Below, in pieces: positions 23,767 to 34,288 of a DNA stretch of 64,000 nt (position 1 is its first letter; each line of letters opens with the position of its first letter). Under the pieces are notes generated by a model. It made no database searches and was not told the DNA's origin. It worked only from the letters and a program-made list of their open reading frames with translations. Source of the DNA: Cylicocyclus nassatus (lineage: Eukaryota; Nematoda; Chromadorea; Rhabditida; Strongylidae); the NCBI GenBank assembly GCA_958299035.1, contig CATQJL010000223.1, forward strand, positions 69,795,006 to 69,859,005. Direction: 5' to 3'. Position numbers and translations under genes: made by a program.

Positions 23767-24843
23767 ATTGGTTTTCCGATCCTCGGAATTCCGAATTTGA
23801 CCAGCTTTGGAAAAATGCGTAAATTTTCCCTACTTCAAAATCAAAAACCAAACTCTTTGGGCGCACTTGTAGCCTACTACTATTCTACATTATGCACAAA
23901 AATGAATGCGTCACAGTTAAGAAGAGAAAATAGCGAAGCTAGTTGCAAGACTTGTATGCCAACCTAATATTCCTAATGTTTTATGACCACCACCGCGTAC
24001 TGAGTGTTGCATACATCTTGCGTAAAAGCCTCTACAAGTTTATCCATATTATTCTGCCTATCTTTGTCAAGTCTGTCTACCTAATCTACAATCGGTTTTC
24101 AAGTGTGTCCTGCTTTTGAGACTGTAAGAACTATCTAGTCAAATCTCCACAGACTTTCCCTCACTAAACGTTTTTTGAATTTGGTTGATCCCGCTTCGTC
24201 AATTCAGAACCGTTGTGCCCTCTTTTGTCTGTTTGACCTGTAATTCAATATTTTTTACTCTATCGAACTTTTGTACTTGCACGTGAGCTGTTTTCAGTCC
24301 TGATGCTTTGAAGCGAAATCATAGCATTTGTTTTCAAAATTCCCTCTCGGCTTACTAAGTTGCTTATCTTAAATACGTATCATTCATTCTCTTACTAAGA
24401 AAAGCGAGCACGTTTTGGGGTATTTCACTAACCCACGACAATGTGAAACACAGTGGCCTTTTTGCCGCCAAGGAATTCGTGGATTACCGGTGGCTCTCAC
24501 CTCTTGCAGTTATATTGTTTGTAGGTAGGTCTAGTTTTTTTTCTCGTATTGATATTTTTTCCAATTTTTTTTCCACACTTGGAACCTGTAGGCTCCGTCG
24601 TACAAGAAAATATTTATAATTGTTTACAAAGCAACCTTGCATTTCTTAACCACAAACCTGCCCACGCCGAAGCTGTTGTGCAAAATCGCGTCGTCTCACA
24701 GCGCCGCCACACAAATTAGGCGTCGTTTCGACTGATTTGTTAGAATTCATGGAAGAACAAGTTTGAGCTTGTTAATCCACGCTGCCTTGAACACGTTCTT
24801 TCACGAATTTCTGATAATAATTAGCCAAAACGCCTGTTAGAAC

Positions 24844-25964
24844 CAGAGTTGAGCAAGAGGTCGGCACAAGACTTTCAAAAGCGACCCCCCTCGTGGAAGC
24901 CCACAAACGACCCCTTTTTCCTCCTCTTGACCTCCGGAACCACAGAATGTGATATTCTGGAAGATGTCATCCTTTCCTAGAGGTTTTAGATTTTTAACAA
25001 CTGTACTCCCGATTTTCTGTGCACTTTACCTTCACACGTAATTTGATGCCTGATTTTGATCTGGACGGGTCTCTTGGAAGGGCCATAATTTTTCTAGGGA
25101 TGGGGCGTTCGGATCCAAGTTTCCCGTGTAGCAAGAAAAAGCTATGGGCCCAATTTTCGTGCCAGGAATGGAGCGGTTTCTGGAGTTTGAAGGCAAGTTA
25201 ATCAGGTCAGGCGCAACCCCTCAATAGCTCAGGCGGCCTGACCTTTTGAGGGGTTGCGCCTGACCCGATTAACCTTTGTCACCGAAGGAGCTTATCCACC
25301 CCTGTTTTATATAATTCGTTAGCATAAACCTCGAAGTTTCTACAACAGGTGTTTGAGCTTACTTCAATCTGTTTCGACTTAGTGGTGATCGGTGGAGTTG
25401 AGGCACTCAAGGTGAAAAACGCGCCGGTTGAAATTTTCGCAGCACTTCTTAATCCACTCTTTGAAAACAATATGAAGTCCAGATTCTGCTATAAACTAAT
25501 GGAGAGAATTACTTCTAATGAATACAGAAAAGCTGACTTTTTTTACTTTAATGACCAAGTTAATCATGTTTGAAAATTATGCTTTTTAGACGTCAAGAAA
25601 CACTAGGAAATGTAATAAGTAATGGTTAGTCGAACTCGTTGAGGTAATTGGCATGTTGATTACAGAAATCATACCTAATTTACACGAAAGACTTCTTTGG
25701 TGACCTTACGGTATGTGTAGGGTAAGAAGAAGAATTGAAGTTTGGCTGAGACTTCGTTAGTCAAGTAAATCAGCAAGCTGTTCACGACAGTCATTCCTCT
25801 GGTGGAGTTCTGAGATTCACGTTTGAGCTTTTTTCTTTCTCGTCTTACTCGACCGTAGTATTTCCTCAATTGAGCAAATTCGCTCCTTGATTACGATCTC
25901 CCCTTGCTCTTAATCCCGATACGACCCCTCAGGTCGGGCGCGCCTGACCCCATGCTCCGCCCTG
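24844..25964. mobile_element. hAT element inserted only in the left P0 arm
   Basis: The 8-bp TSD GTTAGAAC lies at 24836-24843 and 25965-25972. The right arm has the empty site (GTTCTAAC, 57797-57804). Imperfect TIRs are CAGAGTTGAGCAAGAGGTC and CAGGGCGGAGCATGGGGTC. Internally there is a strong palindrome (GGTCAGGCGCAACCCCTCAA and complement, 25203-25266) and a coding-like frame at 25303-25573. 1121 bp is too short for a full hAT transposase and no DDE or zinc finger is seen. Confidence 0.92.
25303..25573 (+). pseudogene. coding-like fragment inside the hAT insertion
   Basis: The open frame from about 25330 reads FDLVVIGGVEALKVKNAPVE then EIFAALLNPLFENN and onward to a stop at 25573. The composition is protein-like with little bias towards AT-frame residues. 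I do not recognise a transposase motif. It may be a worn transposase piece or captured host exon. Confidence 0.35.
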
Positions 25965-26461
25965 GTTAGAACTCATTCATAAACTTGTTGGTCAAAAGTA
26001 GCAAAGCGTGCTCGCGGCTCTCGGTCAGAGAATGAATGATATCTCCCATGACATCTGACGCTGTCATGTCCGCTGTAGTGTCCTCACTGTTTAGCGTGCC
26101 CATATTTGCCCATATTCTTCCTGGTTTTGAATGATATAGTCGTTGGTACTACATTTCTTCTTCCGTATTGTATTCAACAGTGATTGGTACAACCTAGATG
26201 GTAACGTATTAAGGCATAATCAAGTTCTCCTTTTTGGAGGCCAAGAGCAGGGGAAACGATGGGATTTTCTACGCCTATAATAAATGAAAATAGATGGAGG
26301 ATGCCTGCCTATTTCACCTCTAGAACGCAAAGTCCGTAACACCTTTACAGACTTTTGCGTTCCAAACGCCATGAACTCCGTTCTAAGCGGGCAAACTTGA
26401 ATCCAAGAATAAATTTTTATCCAGCTCGGTGCATCCTCTGTGCACGTGAAACGTTCTGAAC

Positions 26462-27094
26462 CAGGGCCCGGCACACGTAGCGGCGGAGCCCCGAAAAAAT
26501 TGATTATTGCTTGAGCAAGCTTCGAGGGCAGGTTATCACACAATTAGCATGCTCGATCGTTTCTTGCGAAGCGTTCGCGATAATACCAAAATTGGACTGT
26601 TTACATAGAAAAATATTTGCGGTAGAGTTATGTAAAAGTCTTGAAATATGTAAAGTAATACCTTTTTCCAGAATCAGTCCGTTTCCAAACGGTTATCATA
26701 TGTTCTGATATCATATGGAGCAAAATTTCTGTTACTTCACGTAAGCTTCGGATTTTTTTTTATCACGAACGGATGCCCCGATCAAGGATATATCCCTAAG
26801 CATAAGGGCACTTTCACAGAGCTGCCTTTTCAGTGCTTTCGCCTTAATTTCTTTACGCTTTGTTAGTTATCGCGCTTCAATGCCAAACTCATGTGCATCC
26901 GTATTATCCAACTTCAATTTGTATTTTCACTCTAATTTTAGGTTTTTCCTCACAGACTGACTCTTTCCCATTTTCATCTTCCCTCAAATCGATAGGTTTC
27001 CTACAGGTGTCAAAGGGGGCTTTGTAAATTTTTCCAAAGTCAGAGGGAACTTCGTTTTCAAAAACCTCTGAAAACCGACTCGTGCTGGGCCCTG
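26462..27094. mobile_element. old hAT element, left-arm copy
   Basis: TIR CAGGGCCCGGCAC and CAGGGCCCAGCAC. It is present in both arms, so it predates the duplication. The TSD is clearer in the right arm (GTCAGGAC / GTTCAGGAC around 56732-57410). It contains a minus-strand frame FGKIYKAPFDTCRKPIDLRE.. that is frameshifted in the right arm. Confidence 0.75.
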
Positions 27095-27872
27095 GTCCTG
27101 ACGTGGCAATCATATTGCTACGTGCGTACGGTGCATCCCTCAGAATTGTTCCTATATGAATCTTCAAAGTGCTGCTGATCATTCTTGCATGTCAGCTATC
27201 AGCGCCTTAAATTGCTGAGTTAACGTATTTGTGCATGCCAAGAGTGCGTTAAGGGAAAAAGCTGGGTACGCGGACAGAGTTTGGAGCACTGCGATCCTTC
27301 AATTTCAGTTATACCTGAAATGAACCTTTTGCGGTGCACAGTTTTTATAGTGACTTGATGGGGAGGTTTAAGTATGCTGTCGATTTCAGATTAGGCTGAT
27401 CGATGAATTGAATGAGCACGCACGTTGTTGTCCGAAGATCGGACGTATTTTGCCTCTTCCTTCGATTTGTCGGAATGGAAGATGAGCTTTGGAGAGGTTG
27501 AAATAATGAACTGTGAATCTTAGAATATTTTGTGAGCAAGGATACCTTATCATTTAAAATCTTTCTTGGCTGTTTAAAAAAAAAGCTTTGATTTTTGATT
27601 TTGATTTTTTCAAAAATTGTTTGCATCTTCGGTTTCCTTGCGTTGGCGGAAATCACAGAGCCTTCATTTCGCATCATTGCTGACTTGAAGTGGTCAACGT
27701 TCCAGGCCAAAGCGAATGGACAAATTTTTTGAAAGCCCTCATTAGAAATCATTCAACTCCTACATATTTGTTCAGTCGCTTTATACCAGTTAGGTACTAC
27801 TGTAATACTTTCATATGTCACAAAGCATCGAATAGGGCCTCAACTCGTGTTCAATGCGGCATATGCGGGCAT

Positions 27873-28408
27873 CTACAGTCGAGTAGATTTTTCGCTTAAT
27901 ATAGTGTGCTTGCACTGTGGGTGAAATGCGGTAAAATTTCGCGCGTAGAACTAACTACGTCGGTGACGCCTTCCATTTGCGCGCAGAATACCGGCATTAC
28001 TGGCGTCGCTAATTATTTACGCGCAAATATTACCGCATTTTACCTACAGTGCAAGCACACTATACGAACACGTTGACGACAACGCGAATTTTTAGTTGTC
28101 TACCTTGTGGGACAATGCCTTCCACGAATAAGTCGAAAAATTTGAGCTAAAATCATGCAAATCATGATCTCTACAGCATACCTATACAAATTCTAAAAAA
28201 CAGCCAAGAAACGTCAGGTTATCCTCTAAGGTCAAAGCGTAAAAGTCCTCCTAAAACGAATGTACTCAATAATTGTAACCATTTTAACAAAATTTAAGCC
28301 GTGACCCACCATGTGGCTCACACTGTCCCACGTGGCAGTCATTGCATGACCCACCATGTGGGTCACGTTGTCGTCAATGTGTTAAGCGGAAAATCTATCT
28401 GACTGTAA
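27873..28408. mobile_element. TA-type MITE carrying a nested TTAA MITE
   Basis: Outer termini CAGTCGAGTAGATTTTTCGCTTAA and complement of TTAAGCGGAAAATCTATCTGACTG. Within it are a 165-bp palindromic core (27900-28064; ends TATAGTGTGCTTGCAC) and a TTAA-family element (28069-28381). The uninterrupted version of the host element is at 29527-29742. Comparing the two shows the TTAA element landed in the host's TTAAGCG, with the left TTAA now CGAA. Confidence 0.7.
28069..28381 (-). mobile_element. TTAA-family MITE nested in a TA-type MITE
   Basis: Ends CACGTTGACGAC and GTCGTCAATGTG; TTAA at 28382-28385. The head palindrome GACCCACCATGTGGGTC is near the right end. Mirror copy 55026-55335. Confidence 0.75.
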
Positions 28409-28919
28409 CTGTGTGTGATCGCAATCTTCGGAAAAAAACAGCGCCTTAGTGCATGTGTAAGACGTTCAAAATATTAGGTTGCGGACGGCGCCGGCTAAAT
28501 GATGCTTCGAATTAAAGTTCGTTTTGTTAACAACAGCGTCAGCCCTCATTGCTCCTAATCAGAGCATCACAGATTTTTCCATAACTAACAACCCTGATCA
28601 AGTTCCTATTGTGAAACGCTCCCTAGCTCTTCCGCTCTTCAAAAGTGCTGCATGTCGCTGCTGTCAAATTCCATCTACAGCAGCGCAGTAAATTCAAGTC
28701 CACTCTGGTTGCCAGAAAAAACTGTTTAAGTTCTAACTTTTGAACTTTGTGCGGCATACAAAGTTTGTAATCAGCTTTATTCCGGCCTCACGTTTCAACG
28801 GGTTCGTCGTCCTCAGAGTTCCTCTCACCACCGCTGTATGTGTAACCGCTGGAAGCGACCAGCGAACATTGTCACGTAAGGGCGATTGAATAGAGTTGAC
28901 ACCATAACAAACCTTGTAT

Positions 28920-29158
28920 GGCACAACAGAATTGAAAAGCTACAACAATGGCAAGGTTCAAAAAACATGGACATGGAAATTACTCAAGTTTTATTTGTGG
29001 CACAACAGAATTGAAAAGCTACAACAATGGCAAAGTTCAAAGAATATGGGACATGGAAATTGCTCAAGTTTTATTTGTGGCACAACAGAATTGAAAATCT
29101 ACAACAATGGCAAGGTTGAAGAACATGGGACATGGAAATTATTCAAGTTCTATTTGTT
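28920..29158 (+). repeat. 80-bp minisatellite, three units
   Basis: Units start at 28920, 28999 and 29079 with GGCACAACAGAATTGAAAA. The right P0 arm has only two units (54322-54480). The 84-aa ORF over it is a by-product of the repeat. Confidence 0.9.
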
Positions 29159-29361
29159 AACTCTATAAATGCCGAGAGTGAGCTCAACCTTTACCGCAGT
29201 TCGCAGTGTAAAGTCAGAATGCTTACCTTCGTTGCGTTTGGTGACTGCTGATGGAGCATGAAATGCGTAAGCGAGTTAGAGTTTCCCAGATATATTTTTA
29301 CGCAGAGTTCCATTTTTTTTGCAACTTCCGGCTTCTCAACGTTATTAGATTTGATTTTGAA

Positions 29362-29470
29362 CAATATTTTGCAGAGCTTGCTTTGCTCTATTGAAAGGTG
29401 CCCAGAGCTTAGAAATCAGGAAGAATGAGAGTTCCGGATGAAAAGTGGAAATGGACATAACTTATGGGAC
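29362..29470 (+). repeat. relic of the 3114-type foldback family
   Basis: Keeps TTTTGCAGAGCTTGCTTTGCTCTATTGAAAGGTGCCC. The surrounding element is decayed. Confidence 0.45.
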
Positions 29471-29526
29471 GGCCTGATTGGATTTTTCAGTCATATGGGA
29501 CATTGGTCACGAATACCGTAAGCATA

Positions 29527-29742
29527 CAGTCGAGTAGATTTTCCGCTTAATATGGTGTGTTTGCACAGTTGGTGAAATGCTGTAAAATTTGCGCTTGGGG
29601 AAATAGCTTTGGCTGTGACGCCGGCCAATTGCGCGCGCAAAATGCCGCCTGTGCTGGCGCAGCTACCTGTTCACGCGCAAATTTTAACGCATTTTATAAA
29701 ATGTGCAAGCGCACTATACTAAGCGAAAAGTCTACTCCACCG
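29527..29742. mobile_element. TA-type palindromic MITE, uninterrupted copy
   Basis: TIR CAGTCGAGTAGATTTTCCGC and complement of GCGAAAAGTCTACTCCACCG with TA at 29525-29526 and 29743-29744. The core is the same as 27900-28064 but diverged. Confidence 0.75.
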
Positions 29743-29999
29743 TAATCGTCACAGTATTTTTATGGGGATACGATAGACTTACAGTATCGAGGAGATTGGT
29801 TATCGATTAAAAATACCCAAGAAATGCATAAGGTATAAGGGTGAAAGTATGAGCTCAGTTACTGGTATAGTGGTCTGCAATACCACTTTGTCGGCATCTG
29901 TTTAGGTTAGCATTAGTTTAATCCTGCATTCACTTTCGAGTTCTTGGCTCACTGCCGTATTGGGCGTCTTCCTAAGTCTTGAGGCGGTTTTTGATAAAA

Positions 30000-30037
30000 C
30001 CAGTGCGTCGCCTCTGCTTCGCAGAGGCTCGCACTGG
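30000..30037. repeat. GC-rich perfect hairpin
   Basis: CCAGTGCG-TC-GCCTCTGC-TTC-GCAGAGGC-T-CGCACTGG: two stacked stems of 8 bp each, loop TTC. It stands out in AT-rich DNA. Possible end of a mobile element or a structured RNA; undecided. Confidence 0.6.
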
Positions 30038-30579
30038 CCCTACTATCTATGTGCCTTACTCATTCTCGTGGAATTGTGGCACTGGAACTCACCGCGCTAT
30101 GCCGACTACCACGAATAAAATGTAAACAACTACTCATTTAAAAAGCTTTTTCACTTGAGATCGGTGATTCCGCGTGGCTGAAACTTTTCACAGGAAGACG
30201 AACGCAAATTTGAATAGGTTTTTGAATTTGCTATGGCTTGGTAGTCGCCATAAATGCAATAGTAATCGTGAGCTACATCTCTGTGCGAAAATCTTCTGAA
30301 ATGCTTGGCTAGTCCCTTGGCAAATTGACCATTTACGCAACCAATTCTTTTTGGCGCCGTTTTCGTTATGTAGTAAACTTTTGACCACTTTTTGGGCTAA
30401 AGTCCATCGTTTGCACATTTGCTAACCAAACAAACCCACGACTTTGCAAAAAGTGGTGATACGGACCCAATTTTGCGGGACAGAAGCCAGGTGGATCCGT
30501 TTGGCGCGCAATTTCTGAGGGATCCACTCAATGAATCTACTCGTGCTTTGGCGTGTTAGACCTTCATGGAGGGATCATG

Positions 30580-30800
30580 CGCTATGCAAAATTTGGGTTC
30601 AGAACGCTGGCTGGAACACGCTCTACGAATTTCGTAAGAGACGGACACACACACACACACAAAAACACGTAAACAACCCTTAGCCCGTTATTATAAGGTC
30701 TTGATAGTTCACTTATGCATTCGACAATTTCAGAGTCTGAAGAAGGCGATACCGCCGAAACGTTAGTCGAATAAAGGATATACCAATCCCGGTGTCCAGC
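30580..30800 (+). mobile_element. Penelope-like element terminal fragment
   Basis: AAATTTGGGTTCAGAACGCTGG..CGAATTTCGTAAGAGACGG, an AC microsatellite (about 30641-30660), then CTGAAGAAGGCGATACCGCCGAAACGTTAGTCGAATAAAG. The last block recurs in decayed form at the end of the retroelement at 39.8 kb. It is typical of Penelope-like terminal sequence. Confidence 0.45.
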
Positions 30801-33800
30801 TAAACACAACAAGAATCTTCAAAATCTATCCCTAAATTTACGAGAAGGCGCACAAGACGGAGCTTTTTCATTTTTTCAAACATGCAGCTCGGTTGCGCCA
30901 TTGTGCTTGTGCCTCGATAAATGTTCTTCTCCCATACAATTCTTCTAGGCAAGTACCAGAACGGTGGAATCCGTTGGTCGCAAAATTTTTTGATCTATTC
31001 AGCTTGTTGAATCTGGAAAAAACACAGATGCGTCGTCTTGAGGTGTGGTGGTGAAATTACGCTAATAATCGGAAGTCACTGGCTGATTGTATCCAAACTT
31101 TTAAAAGCTTTCATTTGTTGTCTTGCCCTCTCCCACTTTAGAGACAATTACGTGCTTGCAGTGCCGTGAAATTTAGGTATGAAAAGTACTTTGTAGATGC
31201 ATACTTATCCTATATTAGCTAAATAATACATTCTAACACTAACATCCCATATCGTATCACTCTTCTAGCGAAAACTCTCAAAGATTTGTGGTCAACTAGT
31301 AGATTGCAGTAGATTGCTTTCTTTTACCAAATGATTTCGTACACATCGACATCGTCTTATTTGGAATGGAAAAATTATCCACGTTCAAAAAGCTGTCTTC
31401 TTATGTGCCTGAGCTTTTTCGCACAATGCGCTAAGGCCACAGGGCCGTCCTCCAAGAATTAGTGAGCCTCATAAGAATATTTTTTTTGACAAAGAGCTCT
31501 TCAGACATTCCTTGTCAGGTAAGACGTGCAGGAATAAACCATTCAGATGCAAGATTGCTCATACATAATGAAAAAATGTGGTTTTTTCATAGTTCTTGAG
31601 CGCATCGCTGACTGACGACTTGTTCCCACCACACCGAGATTAAACTACAAACCAGCTCAAGTGAATCCTTCGTTGTATGTCCACGTTACATGAGGGATTC
31701 ATCCCAGAGTTTTTTCGATGAGTTAGCGAAAATATAAGCAATAACATATTCTTATATTTCTGTAAAAAGCAGCTGAGAATCGACTAGACTGTTTTTCCAC
31801 AACTTGCAACTAAATCTTGTATTGAGAGCTGTCAAAAACTGTGAGCCGCTCAAGCTACTTATATGACAAGAAAAATAACGTGAAAGATTTTGAAAAAATT
31901 AGAAGTTCCTGATCTTTTCCACCGCTTAAGGGTCCTTTCATCAGGAAAAATCTTGGAACAAAACAACGTTTGCAAACCATGGTTTCATGCTGATTGGCAC
32001 AGCACTACACCCTCTTCTACAATCTAACTATGCAGTAAAAGCTGATAATCATCTGACAAGGGAAGGATGTGTTGGGAACAGTGCCATTATAATCATTTGT
32101 AAATCAAAAAATGCGCCTTCTAATGCTGGTTTGAATACAGTTTTTCGAATCCACGGGACGATAACATTTATGGAGTTATGATTACTTTCTCAAGAATGAA
32201 CCGCGCTACTGCGAAGGGTCAAAATCATCAACAAAAATTTTTCTTTCTTTTTCAAATGCGAATATGATTTAAACAGTATAAATACAACAGTGCTCCATTT
32301 AGCATTCTCCTCGATAGCTTCAAACGGCAATGTAGAACAAATTTGGTGATTTTAACGACCCGAAAGTATGCAAATTTTTTACGAAAAAAAGCTCATAGCT
32401 TCCTTCAAAAGTTCGTTTCCCAATTATCAAGCACAGACTTGGAATCAGCGCTACGAGGTACATCTTAAAGTTTACATCGCATTCCAAATAGCCACGGTCA
32501 CCAAGTATCCTTGTGAGTGTGTGTTTGTTCCAGGAGACTGTGGTCAGCTCTATGTGTTCTCCTGGTTTAGAATTCATTGTTTATGTGATGTTCTTGCTGT
32601 CAGCTAATTTGGTGAAATTAAAAGCAACTTAGTGCATTCTCCTCCACATGCAGAATGCCTTATGAAGATTAGAGCTGAATTGTGGCGTGCTGTGTAATAT
32701 TTGTCACAAAAATGGGAGCTCAGAAACTGCGCTCGTCAAAACAAGGTCTTTTAGAATCCGAGTTACACAGCTAAGCTAACAACTAGTCTGTTTCTTGATG
32801 TATGCATTGACCGCAACCAACTTACAATGTATATAGTGCAATGTACAACAGACCGCTTACACCAGTCAGCCTATTTGAGCAAATTAACCACCGAATTAAA
32901 TAATTGCTGTCTATCCAGAAATATTGTTCTGTATGAGAGTCTGTACAAACTTTGCCGATATCATGCTATATTTGCTAATACTACTCACCCGGTCAGAGAC
33001 ATTGAAAAAAGTCATCGCTCCTGCCTTTTTATCTTTCTTACCCTTTTATGTAACGGAACCGCCACCTCAGAATTTCTTCACTTTGCATCAGATATAAGCT
33101 CACGAGCTGAGTCAAGAATTATCCATTGGTCAAAAACTATCATATTCCACTTTGATTTAAGATAGTCACTGCCTTGACTGTCAGGCTGGTTTCAGAAGGG
33201 CAATGTCGTCAAAAACATCCAATCACATAGCGAATATCCGCAAAATGCCAGCTGTGCATCTATGCCAGACCTATTGCCACCGAGATGTTTTCTGTCTAAG
33301 ATTTGTTGGAATATTGAAAACACGAAGATCGCATTCGCTCAAGAAATCCCAATCAGTTTTCTACGATTAGACTTCAATTTGCTGCTATTTCGAAAATGGG
33401 TGAAAGTTCAATTAGGAAATATCAAAGACAAAGTTCGTTTTTGCTTTTAGGGCCAATTTTTTTCAGTTTCTGACCTAAATTGTAATGATTTCGACTACCA
33501 AATGTGACAACTCCAAATTGATAGCTTTTCTTTAATAGTAAAGCTTGTTTCTTTCAAATCAAGTTATGCTCTTTGAAATTTGTGTGCAGTCGCAGAGAGT
33601 AAAGTCCCTTTGTATATTACAAAATTCTCTTTCCTACTTTTGTATCAGATTTTGCTGAGTTCAATTTGTCATCAATTTATAGCGTTCATCAGGTAGAGTT
33701 GGAATCGTCTTTCAATACTTCTTTATATGAAGTTTTATTTGCTGGTGCGTTCCTTCCCGTTCTTTGTTTCCAGCTTCCTACAGATCCCGACCGGCTCGTT

Positions 33801-33968
33801 ACACATTCTCTATTTGTGATTTAGTATCGATAAAAGTCAGATTGAACTGAAATGAGCTTCGTATAAACAAGCTTGGCATATGCATTTTTCAAAAGTTCGA
33901 CATAAAGAATTATCCTAGCAGTTTCCTAAACTTCGCAGCTTTACCGTCATAATCTCAGAATTGCAGCT
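30801..33968. other. unannotated region
   Basis: No gene could be supported. 32443-32516 is a solo end of the AAGGATACTT foldback family (CCACGGTCACCAAGTATCC). The ORF 32827-33165 (112 aa) has no signal peptide, splice context or recognisable motif. Confidence 0.4.
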
Positions 33969-34288
33969 ATGCTCATAAAATTTATTGCTTTTTTTTCAAG
34001 CTTCGTCGTAGCGAATGCGATACTAGATAAAGGATTGACAGCGGAGGATGAACGTCTTGGAGGAGGCTATGTGCCATCTTACCCGCTTTCATTAGATGAG
34101 ATAAGAAAGCTGGTTTGTGCAGCTGTATTTACTAGTTCCTCTGAGTAATCTTAAATGTTAAGTGCGGGTTTTGCAAGAAAGACCCTACAACTTCTCATGG
34201 AGTACTTGCTGCTTACCAAATCAACTGCAAAAAATTGCATTGCGAAAGGTTTGACAAACCTTCGAAATCCAAGCCATGGCAAGAATAA
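33969..34288 (+). CDS. small secreted four-cysteine peptide gene
   Basis: 89-aa product, function unknown. Exon 1 (33969-34112) gives signal peptide MLIKFIAFFSSFVVANA and an acidic pro-like region (ILDKGLTAEDERLGGGYVPS..). The intron 34113-34162 is 50 nt, GT-AG, phase 0, with a weak acceptor (GTTAAG). Exon 2 (34163-34288) gives 41 residues with cysteines spaced C-X2-C-X17-C-X4-C and a basic lysine-rich tail ending KPWQE. GAATTGCAG lies just before the ATG. Reading through the intron stops after 11 codons. Exon 2 is out of frame with nothing else and its composition is clearly protein-like. It is not obviously a ShK, TIL or defensin fold. Confidence 0.65.

Larger units (their letters stand above)
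18637..29263 (+). repeat. P0 inverted duplication, left arm
   Basis: Left arm of the large inverted duplication. Position x pairs with 82637-x on the opposite strand from 18.6 kb to about 24.8 kb. Further in, the sum of paired positions shifts to roughly 83400-83900 because of indels, mainly a hAT insertion in this arm. Paired landmarks include the secreted-peptide gene (21081-21369 with 61268-61556), a 25-bp hairpin (23711 with 58926) and an old hAT element (26462-27094 with 56732-57410). The arm ends at 29263 in TGGAGCATGAAA. The outer limit is unknown because the right arm runs out of the window. Hand comparison gives roughly 97-98% identity outside and about 96% or lower inside. Confidence 0.95.

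Noticed and set aside
28914..29168. CRISPR-like or repeat-protein reading of the 80-bp repeats
   Set aside because: Units are directly adjacent with no spacers. The ORF changes frame from unit to unit. It is a minisatellite in a eukaryotic genome.
32827..33165. 112-aa ORF as a gene
   Set aside because: No signal peptide, domain, splice signal or repeat copy to support it.
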